Shown here: positions 1 to 6,541 of the stretch, piece after piece
Layout of the letters: every line of letters begins with the position of its first letter
How positions within the stretch are numbered: position 1 is the first letter of the stretch
NCBI GenBank assembly: GCA_023264755.1
Contig: JAHFVB010000208.1
Coordinates: 1-6,541 of the forward strand
DNA: 6,541 nucleotides
Source: Mycobacterium sp.
GTDB lineage: Bacteria > Actinomycetota > Actinomycetes > Mycobacteriales > Mycobacteriaceae
Direction: 5' to 3'
Made by a program: the position numbers and the translations under genes
The notes under the pieces: model-generated
Databases searched by the model: none
What the model was told of the DNA's origin: nothing
What the model saw: only the letters and a program-made list of their open reading frames with translations

Positions 1-57
1 GACGTGACCACCTTGCGACAACCGAAACCCCGCCAATACGCTCAGCCAGTCAAATGA
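1..57 (+). CDS. C-terminal end of upstream gene, possibly a DUF881 family protein (partial)
   Basis: Frame 1 is open from the window edge to a TGA at 55-57 and gives 18 residues ending [11 protein letters not shown]881 proteins commonly end in a short Y-A-x-P type tail, and in M. tuberculosis the gene just before gcvH (Rv1825) is a DUF881 protein. The assignment therefore rests on a weak motif plus synteny. DUF881 proteins are predicted to be membrane-anchored with an extracytoplasmic domain and have no firmly established biochemical role. Another frame is also open across this stretch as far as a TGA near 111, so the call is tentative; sequence upstream of the window would settle it. The gap to gcvH is only 46 bases and shows no convincing promoter, so read-through into gcvH is plausible. 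Confidence 0.45.
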   Translation, partial: DVTTLRQPKPRQYAQPVK

Positions 58-93
58 CGCGTACCCGCCAGCCCAGCCTGTGCCGACAGACCC

Positions 94-99
94 AAGGAG
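94..99 (+). promoter_or_regulatory. Ribosome binding site deciding the gcvH start
   Basis: AAGGAG lies four bases before the GTG at 104. The alternative in-frame GTG at 80 has no purine-rich element in front of it, and it would add eight residues (MPTDPRSP) that lie outside the normal H-protein N-terminus. This favours 104. Confidence 0.7.
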
Positions 100-103
100 C
101 CCA

Positions 104-499
104 GTGAGCGAGATCCCGTCCGAGCTGAATTACACCCAGGAACACGAGTGGGTGCGACGCACCGGTGCCAATACCGTGCGGGTCGGCATCACCGATTTTG
201 CGCAGGCGGCGCTCGGCGACGTCGTGTTCGTGGAGCTGCCCGAAGTCGGCGACGAGGTGACCGCAGGCAATGAGTTCGGCAACGTCGAGTCGACCAAGTC
301 GCAGTCGGATCTCTACGCGCCGATTAGCGCGAAAGTCGTTGCCGTCAACGGTGATCTGGCAGACTCACCGGAGCTGGTCAACTCCGATCCGTATGGCGCC
401 GGCTGGCTCATCGACCTCGAGCTGGCCTCCGAGGACTTGGACCAGGGGCTAGAGGCGCTGCTCGACGCCGACGGCTATCGCGAAGTCGTCGAGGAATGA
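104..499 (+). CDS. gcvH: Glycine cleavage system H protein
   Basis: GcvH is the lipoylated shuttle of the glycine cleavage system. Its lipoyl arm takes the aminomethyl group from the P-protein, presents it to the T-protein, and is reoxidised by the L-protein (lipoamide dehydrogenase), all in the cytoplasm. From the GTG at 104 the product is 131 residues, the normal length. It shows the N-terminal EHEWV motif (13-17), the GITDFAQ segment (28-34), the GDVVFVELP strand (38-46) and the lipoylation motif VESTK with Lys65 as the acceptor, followed by [11 protein letters not shown]. The conserved [10 protein letters not shown] lies at 93-102. An upstream GTG at 80 would lengthen it by eight residues but lacks a ribosome binding site. 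It sits 46 bases after the probable DUF881 gene and 127 bases before garA. The gene for its partner, the P-protein, is about 3 kb downstream behind a riboswitch that does not cover gcvH. Family assignment is very secure. Confidence 0.97.
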   Translation: MSEIPSELNYTQEHEWVRRTGANTVRVGITDFAQAALGDVVFVELPEVGDEVTAGNEFGNVESTKSQSDLYAPISAKVVAVNGDLADSPELVNSDPYGAGWLIDLELASEDLDQGLEALLDADGYREVVEE

Positions 500-510
500 G
501 TTTTACGGCA

Positions 511-526
511 GTGGTGGACACACCAC
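511..526. repeat. Perfect 6-bp inverted repeat just after gcvH
   Basis: GTGGTG (511-516) and CACCAC (521-526) are exact reverse complements separated by GACA, so the RNA could form a compact hairpin 11 bases after the gcvH stop. No U-run follows, so it is a poor intrinsic terminator. It could be an operator or a 3'-end stabiliser. Its position is seen directly; its function is unknown. Confidence 0.4.
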
Positions 527-540
527 CCCACGCCGCGCGG

Positions 541-546
541 TACGGT
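541..546 (+). promoter_or_regulatory. Candidate -10 element for garA
   Basis: TACGGT fits the loose mycobacterial SigA -10 pattern TANNNT. A TTGACA-like TGGACA at 515-520 lies 20 bases upstream, which is longer than the usual 16-19 base spacer. The 127-base gap before garA suggests garA has its own promoter, but this particular site is only a guess; the AT-rich ATAAAT at 556-561 is an alternative. Confidence 0.25.
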
Positions 547-565
547 CGGGGGGAGATAAATGCCC

Positions 566-591
566 GTCGGCCATCGCGTCAGAAGGCCGAC
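566..591. repeat. 7-bp inverted repeat in the garA leader
   Basis: GTCGGCC (566-572) and GGCCGAC (585-591) are perfect reverse complements around a 12-base loop. The repeat ends 23 bases before the garA ribosome binding site (615-620). It could be a leader hairpin or a protein-binding site. There is no U-tract after it, so it does not look like a terminator. Confidence 0.4.
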
Positions 592-626
592 CAACGATCG
601 CCACAGCGGCCAGTGAGGAGCAGCGG

Positions 627-1106
627 GTGACGGATAACGACACCACTTCAGGAGCGGACCAGACCTCTGACGACGTTTCCGTGGAGACCACCTCGGTCTT
701 CCGTTCCGACTTCCTCAACGAGCTCGACCCGGCGGCCGCCACCGGCTCCGAGTCGACGGTTTCCGGGGTTGAGGGACTACCGACGGGCTCGGCCCTGCTG
801 GTAGTCAAGCGGGGCCCCAACGCGGGCTCGCGGTTTCTGCTCGATCAGCCGAGAACCTCTGCGGGTCGGCACCCCGACAGCGACATCTTCCTCGATGACG
901 TGACGGTCAGCCGTCGCCACGCGGAATTCCGGCTCGAGGGCAACGAATTCCAGGTCGTCGACGTGGGCAGCCTGAACGGCACCTACGTCAACCGTGAGCC
1001 GGTGGACTCGGCCGTACTCGCCAATGGCGACGAGGTGCAGATCGGCAAGTTCCGCCTGGTGTTCCTGACCGGGCCCAAGTCCGACGACGGCAGCCCGGGT
1101 AGCTAG
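627..1106 (+). CDS. garA: FHA domain regulator GarA (glycogen accumulation regulator)
   Basis: GarA is a small cytoplasmic forkhead-associated protein. In mycobacteria and corynebacteria (where it is called OdhI), the unphosphorylated form binds and inhibits 2-oxoglutarate decarboxylase/dehydrogenase and NAD-glutamate dehydrogenase and stimulates glutamate synthase. Phosphorylation by PknB or PknG makes the FHA domain bind its own N-terminus and switches it off. The 159-residue product has the N-terminal ETTSVF motif with adjacent Thr21 and Thr22, the known kinase sites. The FHA domain runs from about 54 to 148 and includes GRHPDSDI (80-87), SRRHAEF (95-101) and NGTYVN (117-122), so the phosphothreonine-binding Arg, Ser and Asn are all present. 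The GTG start follows GAGGAG (615-620) with six bases between. It lies between gcvH and the MerR gene ftsR on the same strand, as in M. tuberculosis Rv1827. The assignment is very secure. Confidence 0.96.
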   Translation: MTDNDTTSGADQTSDDVSVETTSVFRSDFLNELDPAAATGSESTVSGVEGLPTGSALLVVKRGPNAGSRFLLDQPRTSAGRHPDSDIFLDDVTVSRRHAEFRLEGNEFQVVDVGSLNGTYVNREPVDSAVLANGDEVQIGKFRLVFLTGPKSDDGSPGS

Positions 1107-1162
1107 CTCGCGATGAAGGCGCAGACCGCTCGCGTTTCGATGGACCGGCTGGGTGAAGACCA

Positions 1163-1897
1163 ATGACCCAGCCTGAGCGCCCCGCGCTTTCCGGCATGTC
1201 CATCGGAGCGGTGCTGGATCTGCTCCGTCCCGACTTCCCGGACGTCACGATCTCCAAGATCAGATTCCTGGAGGCCGAGGGGCTGGTCACCCCGGAACGC
1301 ACGGCTTCGGGATACCGCAGGTTCACCGCCTATGACTGCGCCAGGCTGCGCTTCGTGCTGACCGCACAACGCGACCACTACCTACCGCTCAAGGTCATCA
1401 AGTCGCAGCTGGATTCGCACCCCGACGGCGACCTGCCCGAACAGCGGTCCGCATACGGGGTACCGCGACTGGTGCCGGTGAACGAGGAGGACGGCTCGCA
1501 CGGCGCGGCAGCTGTAGCGCCGGCCCAGGCACGGCTTAGCCGAGAGCAGCTGTTGGCCCGCTCCGGGGTGAGCAACGAGCTGCTCGGCGCGCTCGTCAAG
1601 GCGGGCATCATCAAGCCAGGTCCCGCGGGGTTCTTCTACGAACATTCGGTGGTGACCGCGCAATGTGCGCAGGCGCTCGCCGAGTACGGCATCGAGCCGC
1701 GCCACCTGCGTGCCTTCCGGTCCGCCGCCGACCGCCAGTCCGACCTCATCGCGCAGATCGCCGGGCCCGTGGGGAAGGCAGGCAAGGCCGGCGCGCGGGA
1801 TCGCGCAGACGATCTTGCCCGGGAGGTGGCGGCGCTGGCGATCACGTTGCACACGTCGCTGATCAAGTCTGCTGTGCGCGACGTTCTGGATCACTGA
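1163..1897 (+). CDS. ftsR: MerR family transcriptional regulator FtsR
   Basis: This is a DNA-binding regulator of 244 residues, close in length to M. tuberculosis Rv1828. The orthologue in Corynebacterium glutamicum, FtsR, activates ftsZ and affects cell division. The N-terminal winged helix-turn-helix covers about residues 12-83. It carries the MerR signature [13 protein letters not shown] (30-42) followed by the wing SGYRRFT (49-55) and the helix DCARLRFVL (58-66). A Gly/Ala-rich linker near 110-122 leads to a second helical region (about 124-165, [22 protein letters not shown]) that resembles another helix-turn-helix or winged fold. The C-terminal helix (215-243) could mediate dimerisation. 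There is no metal-binding Cys cluster of the CueR/ZntR type, so a metal ligand is unlikely. The ATG at 1163 is preceded by GGTGA (1152-1156), which can pair with the 16S rRNA 3' end. The start at Met12 (1196) lacks a ribosome binding site. It begins 56 bases after garA and probably shares its transcript. Confidence 0.93.
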   Translation: MTQPERPALSGMSIGAVLDLLRPDFPDVTISKIRFLEAEGLVTPERTASGYRRFTAYDCARLRFVLTAQRDHYLPLKVIKSQLDSHPDGDLPEQRSAYGVPRLVPVNEEDGSHGAAAVAPAQARLSREQLLARSGVSNELLGALVKAGIIKPGPAGFFYEHSVVTAQCAQALAEYGIEPRHLRAFRSAADRQSDLIAQIAGPVGKAGKAGARDRADDLAREVAALAITLHTSLIKSAVRDVLDH

Positions 1898-1901
1898 GGT
1901 C

Positions 1902-1907
1902 TAGACT
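1902..1907 (+). promoter_or_regulatory. Candidate -10 element upstream of the bifunctional nuclease gene
   Basis: TAGACT fits TANNNT and lies in the 47-base gap after ftsR, which would give a leader of about 30 bases. The same hexamer occurs before the glycine riboswitch at 3311. No -35 match is seen at the right distance. The TTGACG at 1920-1925 is too close to the gene to serve as its -35 element. Confidence 0.25.
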
Positions 1908-1944
1908 CGTTTGGACGGGTTGACGGTGTGGAGGGCAGACACTG

Positions 1945-2439
1945 ATGGGCGAGGTTCGTGTGGTCGGCATTCGCATTGAGCAGCCCCAGAACCAACCGGT
2001 CTTGCTGCTTCGCGAGTCCAACGGTGACCGCTATCTTCCGATTTGGATAGGTCAGCCCGAGGCCAACGCGATTGCCCTCGAGCAGCAGGGCGTCGAGTCT
2101 CCGCGCCCGATGACCCACGATCTGATCCGAGATCTGATTGCCGCTCTTGGGCATTCGCTTAAGGAAGTTCGGATCGTGGACTTGCGGGAGGGCACGTTCT
2201 TCGCCGACCTGGTATTCGACCGCGACATCAAGGTGTCGGCCCGCCCGTCGGACTCGGTGGCCATCGCGATGCGCGTCGGGGTGCCCATCTACGTCGAGGA
2301 GGCGGTGCTGGCCGAAGCCGGGCTGCTGATCCCCGACGAGAACGACGAGGAAGCTGCGGGCGCGGTACGCGAGGACGAAGTCGAGAAGTTCAAGGAGTTC
2401 CTCGACAGCGTGTCGCCCGACGACTTCAAGGCCACCTGA
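1945..2439 (+). CDS. Bifunctional nuclease family protein (DUF151/BFN domain)
   Basis: The 164-residue product has the DUF151 (BFN) domain over about residues 1-130. Visible motifs are LPIWIG (31-36), RPMTHDL (54-60), the GTFFADL strand (83-89) and ARPSDSVAIA (99-108), followed by VPIYV. Plant members of this family have been reported to have DNase and RNase activity, and a Thermotoga structure (TM0160) defines the fold. The role in mycobacteria is not established, so nuclease activity here is a family-based label and not a demonstrated function. The C-terminal tail (130-164) is acidic and ends in EKFKEFLDSVSPDDF, typical of actinobacterial members, and contains no second domain. No signal peptide is present, so it should be cytoplasmic. 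The ATG follows GGAGGG (1930-1935) at nine bases. The gene sits between two MerR regulator genes in the same order as Rv1828-Rv1829-Rv1830. Confidence 0.92.
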   Translation: MGEVRVVGIRIEQPQNQPVLLLRESNGDRYLPIWIGQPEANAIALEQQGVESPRPMTHDLIRDLIAALGHSLKEVRIVDLREGTFFADLVFDRDIKVSARPSDSVAIAMRVGVPIYVEEAVLAEAGLLIPDENDEEAAGAVREDEVEKFKEFLDSVSPDDFKAT

Positions 2440-2568
2440 GGGCGCCTTTGTCACGGATGCGTCTCAACTGCGGCATCGTGGTCGACACGCGGCGCGGGTT
2501 TCCGCGATCCGCCAACGGGGCAGCCATACTTTGGGAAACGACGAGCAGTACTGGCTCGACGGAAAGCG

Positions 2569-2574
2569 TATGCT
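2569..2574 (+). promoter_or_regulatory. Candidate -10 element for resR
   Basis: TATGCT matches four of six TATAAT positions and the TANNNT pattern, 85 bases before the resR start. No clear -35 hexamer lies 16-19 bases upstream. Other possible -10 elements in the same gap are CATACT (2525-2530) and TACTTT (2527-2532). The 219-base gap makes a promoter somewhere in it likely, but the exact site is uncertain. Confidence 0.25.
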
Positions 2575-2581
2575 CGACACA

Positions 2582-2593
2582 CTCGAGCTCGAG
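2582..2593. repeat. 12-bp perfect palindrome upstream of resR
   Basis: CTCGAGCTCGAG is self-complementary over all 12 bases. It sits 65 bases before the resR start and just after the candidate -10 at 2569-2574, a position where a repressor or autoregulator could act. MerR proteins bind dyad-symmetric DNA, so ResR itself is one candidate binder, but the repeat alone does not show this. Confidence 0.4.
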
Positions 2594-2646
2594 ACAAATG
2601 CGCTGCAGATTTGGCTGGTAGCGCAACTGGGCGAGTTCGATCGGCG

Positions 2647-2652
2647 AGAGGA
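2647..2652 (+). promoter_or_regulatory. Ribosome binding site deciding the resR start
   Basis: AGAGGA lies six bases before the GTG at 2659. The longer in-frame option, a TTG at 2611, has no Shine-Dalgarno-like element and would add 16 residues unrelated to the family, so the GTG is preferred. Confidence 0.65.
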
Positions 2653-2658
2653 TGGACA

Positions 2659-3282
2659 GTGGGCGACACGCCACGTCAGGATCAGTTGGAGTTGTCTTCG
2701 GTCGACACCCCTCCGCAGGCCACCGCCGCTTTGCCGGGTGAACCCGTGCAGGCCGGACTGTTCCCCGACAACTCGGTGCCCGACGAGCTCGTGGGTTATC
2801 GAGGGCCCAGCGCCTGTCAGATCGCGGGCATCACCTACCGGCAGCTGGACTACTGGGCGCGCACGTCGCTCGTCGTGCCGTCCATTCGTGGCGCCGCCGG
2901 CTCCGGTAGTCAGCGGCTGTACTCGTTCAAGGACATCTTGGTTCTCAAGATCGTCAAAAGGCTGCTGGACACCGGCATCTCGCTGCACAACATCCGGGTC
3001 GCCGTCGATCACCTCCGGCAGCGCGGGGTCAAGGATCTGGCAAACATCACCCTGTTCTCCGATGGCACGACGGTCTACGAATGCACCTCCGCAGAGGAAG
3101 TCGTCGATCTGCTGCAGGGCGGACAGGGCGTCTTCGGCATCGCGGTATCCGGCGCCATGCGGGAACTGACCGGTGCCATCGCCGACTTCCCGGGAGAGCG
3201 CGCCGACGGCGGCGAATCCATTCCCACCCCCGAGGACGAACTGGCCTCCCGCCGCAAGCACCGCGACCGCAAGATCGGGTGA
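2659..3282 (+). CDS. resR: MerR family transcriptional regulator ResR/McdR
   Basis: This is the likely orthologue of M. tuberculosis Rv1830, a MerR-family regulator linked to growth, cell division and survival after antibiotic exposure, where variants have been found under selection in clinical strains. The product is 207 residues. The first 43 are low-complexity and probably disordered. The winged helix-turn-helix covers about 46-115: YRGPSACQIAGITYRQLDYW, the wing with SQRLYSF (84-90), then DILVLKIVKRLLDTGISL. The helical stretch NIRVAVDHLRQRG (111-123) follows, and residues 124-165 (LFSDGTTVYEC, LLQGGQGVFGIAV) form a compact C-terminal domain characteristic of this subgroup. The tail is basic (ASRRKHRDRKIG). 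The only Cys residues are at 53 and 142, with no metal-site cluster. It follows the nuclease-family gene after a 219-base gap, so it probably has its own promoter, and it precedes the riboswitch-controlled gcvP. Confidence 0.92.
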   Translation: MGDTPRQDQLELSSVDTPPQATAALPGEPVQAGLFPDNSVPDELVGYRGPSACQIAGITYRQLDYWARTSLVVPSIRGAAGSGSQRLYSFKDILVLKIVKRLLDTGISLHNIRVAVDHLRQRGVKDLANITLFSDGTTVYECTSAEEVVDLLQGGQGVFGIAVSGAMRELTGAIADFPGERADGGESIPTPEDELASRRKHRDRKIG

Positions 3283-3310
3283 CCGGACGACGACCTTGAT
3301 CGCGTACCGG

Positions 3311-3316
3311 TAGACT
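3311..3316 (+). promoter_or_regulatory. Probable -10 element of the gcvP riboswitch transcript
   Basis: TAGACT matches TANNNT and lies 22 bases before the first riboswitch stem, so a transcript starting near 3322-3324 would contain the whole aptamer pair with a short lead-in. The -35 region (about 3288-3293, CGACGA) is not consensus, which is common in mycobacteria. TTGATC at 3296-3301 is too close to this -10 to be its -35. Confidence 0.45.
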
Positions 3317-3337
3317 TAGCAACGCATCGCCCCTACG

Positions 3338-3440
3338 CGGGAGAGTTTCGTGGCAGCCAGCTACGAGCGCCGAAGGAGCAACACCTCTCCGTCAACCTCT
3401 CAGGCACCAGGACCGCGCTGGGTCACGATGCCTCTGGAAA
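3338..3440 (+). promoter_or_regulatory. Glycine riboswitch, aptamer 1
   Basis: This is the first of two glycine-binding RNA aptamers in the gcvP leader. The sequence shows the family's signature blocks in order: CGGGAGAG (3338-3345); a hairpin CGTGGC/GCTACG (3349-3354 with 3360-3365); the highly conserved GCGCCGAAGGAGCAA (about 3367-3381); TCTCAGGCA (3398-3406) followed by CCAGGACCG; and CTCTGGAAAG closing near 3433-3442. Known glycine riboswitches occur upstream of gcv genes and raise their expression when glycine binds. A reading frame of 77 codons crosses this aptamer but should not be annotated as a gene. Aptamer boundaries are approximate to within a few bases. Confidence 0.93.
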
Positions 3441-3442
3441 GA

Positions 3443-3461
3443 AGTGGGTCGTTGACCCATT
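3443..3461 (+). other. Linker hairpin between the two glycine aptamers
   Basis: AGTGGGTC (3443-3450) pairs with GACCCATT (3454-3461) around a three-base loop. This gives eight pairs, one of them a G-U wobble. It connects the two aptamers and may help set their spacing. Tandem glycine riboswitches in other bacteria also have a structured joining region; the pairing here is read directly from the sequence. Confidence 0.5.
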
Positions 3462-3465
3462 CGCC

Positions 3466-3552
3466 CATGGGGAAAGGCAGCTGCGGTCAGCAAACCCCGC
3501 AGCCGCCGAATCTCTCAGGCACCCGGTATGGGTCGATGACAGAGGGAGAGGA
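3466..3552 (+). promoter_or_regulatory. Glycine riboswitch, aptamer 2
   Basis: This second aptamer has CATGGGGAAAGGC (3466-3478) and a strong seven-pair stem, GCTGCGG with CCGCAGC (3480-3486 with 3497-3503). The conserved GCCGAA then TCTCTCAGGCACC (3511-3523) follows, and GATGACAGAGGGAGAGG (3535-3551) closes it. The two copies share the CTCTCAGGCACC core, as expected for a tandem glycine sensor in which the aptamers dock on each other. Its 3' end lies 41 bases before the gcvP start, close enough to influence translation or transcription read-through. The 3' boundary is approximate. Confidence 0.92.
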
Positions 3553-3587
3553 ACCGCTGAGCGGTTCAGCGCTCCGCCCATGAGAGG
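3551..3587 (+). promoter_or_regulatory. Expression platform of the glycine riboswitch and gcvP ribosome binding site
   Basis: GAACCGC (3551-3557) and GCGGTTC (3561-3567) form a perfect seven-pair hairpin with a TGA loop directly after aptamer 2. No U-tract follows, so a classical intrinsic terminator is not evident. The gcvP Shine-Dalgarno element GAGAGG (3582-3587) is five bases before the ATG. Its sequence repeats the GAGAGG closing aptamer 2 (3546-3551) and is complementary to CTCTC elements within both aptamers, so translational control by strand exchange is possible. The hairpin and ribosome binding site are seen; the mechanism is inferred. Confidence 0.5.
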
Positions 3588-3592
3588 TCCGC

Positions 3593-6457
<2,865 letters not shown>

Positions 6458-6467
6458 CCTCGGGGGC

Positions 6468-6541
6468 GTGCTCCCGGAAACCGTGCGGAACTGGCGCGAC
6501 GGGGGCCGCTTCGTCGAAACCGAGGTTGGCTCGGTCTTCGT
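6468..6541 (+). CDS. Start of a probable alpha/beta hydrolase gene (partial, runs off the window)
   Basis: A GTG ten bases after the gcvP stop opens a frame that stays open to the window edge and gives MLPETVRNWRDGGRFVETEV followed by GSVF. The pattern of an N-terminal Trp-Arg followed by a Gly-rich step, then a strand ending in V-F-V, is common at the start of alpha/beta fold hydrolases. In M. tuberculosis a hydrolase gene (lipZ, Rv1834) lies close by, so the family guess agrees with synteny, but the catalytic motifs would lie outside the window. A run of G (6462-6466) is very close to the GTG, so the ribosome binding site is poor. The frame is open further back into gcvP but I see no better start there. 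The ten-base gap leaves no room for a separate promoter, so co-transcription with gcvP is likely if the gene is real. Confidence 0.45.
   Translation, partial: MLPETVRNWRDGGRFVETEVGSVF

Noticed and set aside
80..103. Longer gcvH start at the GTG at 80
   Set aside because: No ribosome binding site precedes it, and the added residues lie outside the H-protein family's normal N-terminus; AAGGAG points to the GTG at 104.
2428..2449. Possible terminator after the nuclease-family gene (AAGGC ... GCCTT followed by TG)
   Set aside because: It has only five pairs with an 11-base loop spanning the stop codon and no U-tract, so it is too weak to call.
1891..2454. A 187-codon minus-strand frame opposite the nuclease-family gene
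   Set aside because: It is a shadow of the DUF151 gene, whose motifs and ribosome binding site are clear on the plus strand.
2531..3169. A 212-codon plus-strand frame starting with TTG and overlapping resR in another frame
   Set aside because: There is no ribosome binding site, and most of its length overlaps resR out of frame with a Ser/Arg/Pro-rich composition typical of a shifted frame. A short leader peptide from its first part cannot be excluded, but nothing supports one.
2464..3261. A 265-codon minus-strand frame opposite resR and its leader
   Set aside because: It overlaps the whole conserved resR coding region antisense and has no family features or ribosome binding site evidence.
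3551..3567. Hairpin after aptamer 2 as an intrinsic terminator
   Set aside because: The stem is strong, but the following bases (AGCGCTCCGCCC) contain no T-run, so it is kept only as part of the expression platform.

Overview
The window looks like core chromosome of a mycobacterium (Mycobacterium/Mycolicibacterium-type actinobacterium). It is GC-rich with strongly G/C-biased third codon positions and uses GTG starts. Its gene order matches the M. tuberculosis Rv1825-Rv1832 block: (DUF881 end) - gcvH - garA - MerR regulator ftsR - bifunctional-nuclease-family gene - MerR regulator resR/mcdR - glycine riboswitch - gcvP (called gcvB in M. tuberculosis). Every recognised gene is on the + strand. 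I see no insertion sequence, CRISPR array, tRNA, rRNA or phage gene, and no sign of recent transfer.

Layout: 1-57 is the tail of an upstream gene, plausibly a DUF881 protein. 104-499 encodes the lipoyl carrier GcvH. 500-626 is a leader with two inverted repeats ahead of garA. 627-1106 encodes the FHA protein GarA, with its phospho-acceptor threonine pair. 1163-1897 encodes the MerR regulator FtsR. 1945-2439 encodes a bifunctional nuclease (DUF151) family protein. 2440-2658 is a 219-base non-coding stretch with a 12-bp palindrome. 2659-3282 encodes the second MerR regulator, ResR. 3283-3592 holds a probable promoter, a tandem glycine riboswitch and its expression platform. 3593-6457 encodes the full fused glycine dehydrogenase (P-protein). 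6468 to the window edge is the start of a probable alpha/beta hydrolase gene.

How it fits together: GcvH and GcvP are two of the four glycine cleavage proteins; the T-protein and L-protein are not in the window. Only gcvP lies directly behind the riboswitch, so glycine sensing here should set the level of the decarboxylase rather than of the carrier. GarA, next to gcvH, controls 2-oxoglutarate and glutamate flux in mycobacteria through its phosphorylation state, so the left half pairs one-carbon/nitrogen metabolism with a kinase-controlled switch. FtsR and ResR are regulators tied to cell division and growth in Actinobacteria. The block therefore mixes nitrogen/glycine metabolism with growth control.

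No clearly undescribed system is visible. The points most worth following are the riboswitch expression platform, which has repeated CTCTC/GAGAG elements that could compete with the gcvP ribosome binding site; the spurious open frame lying across the riboswitch; and the unexplained inverted repeats upstream of garA and resR.
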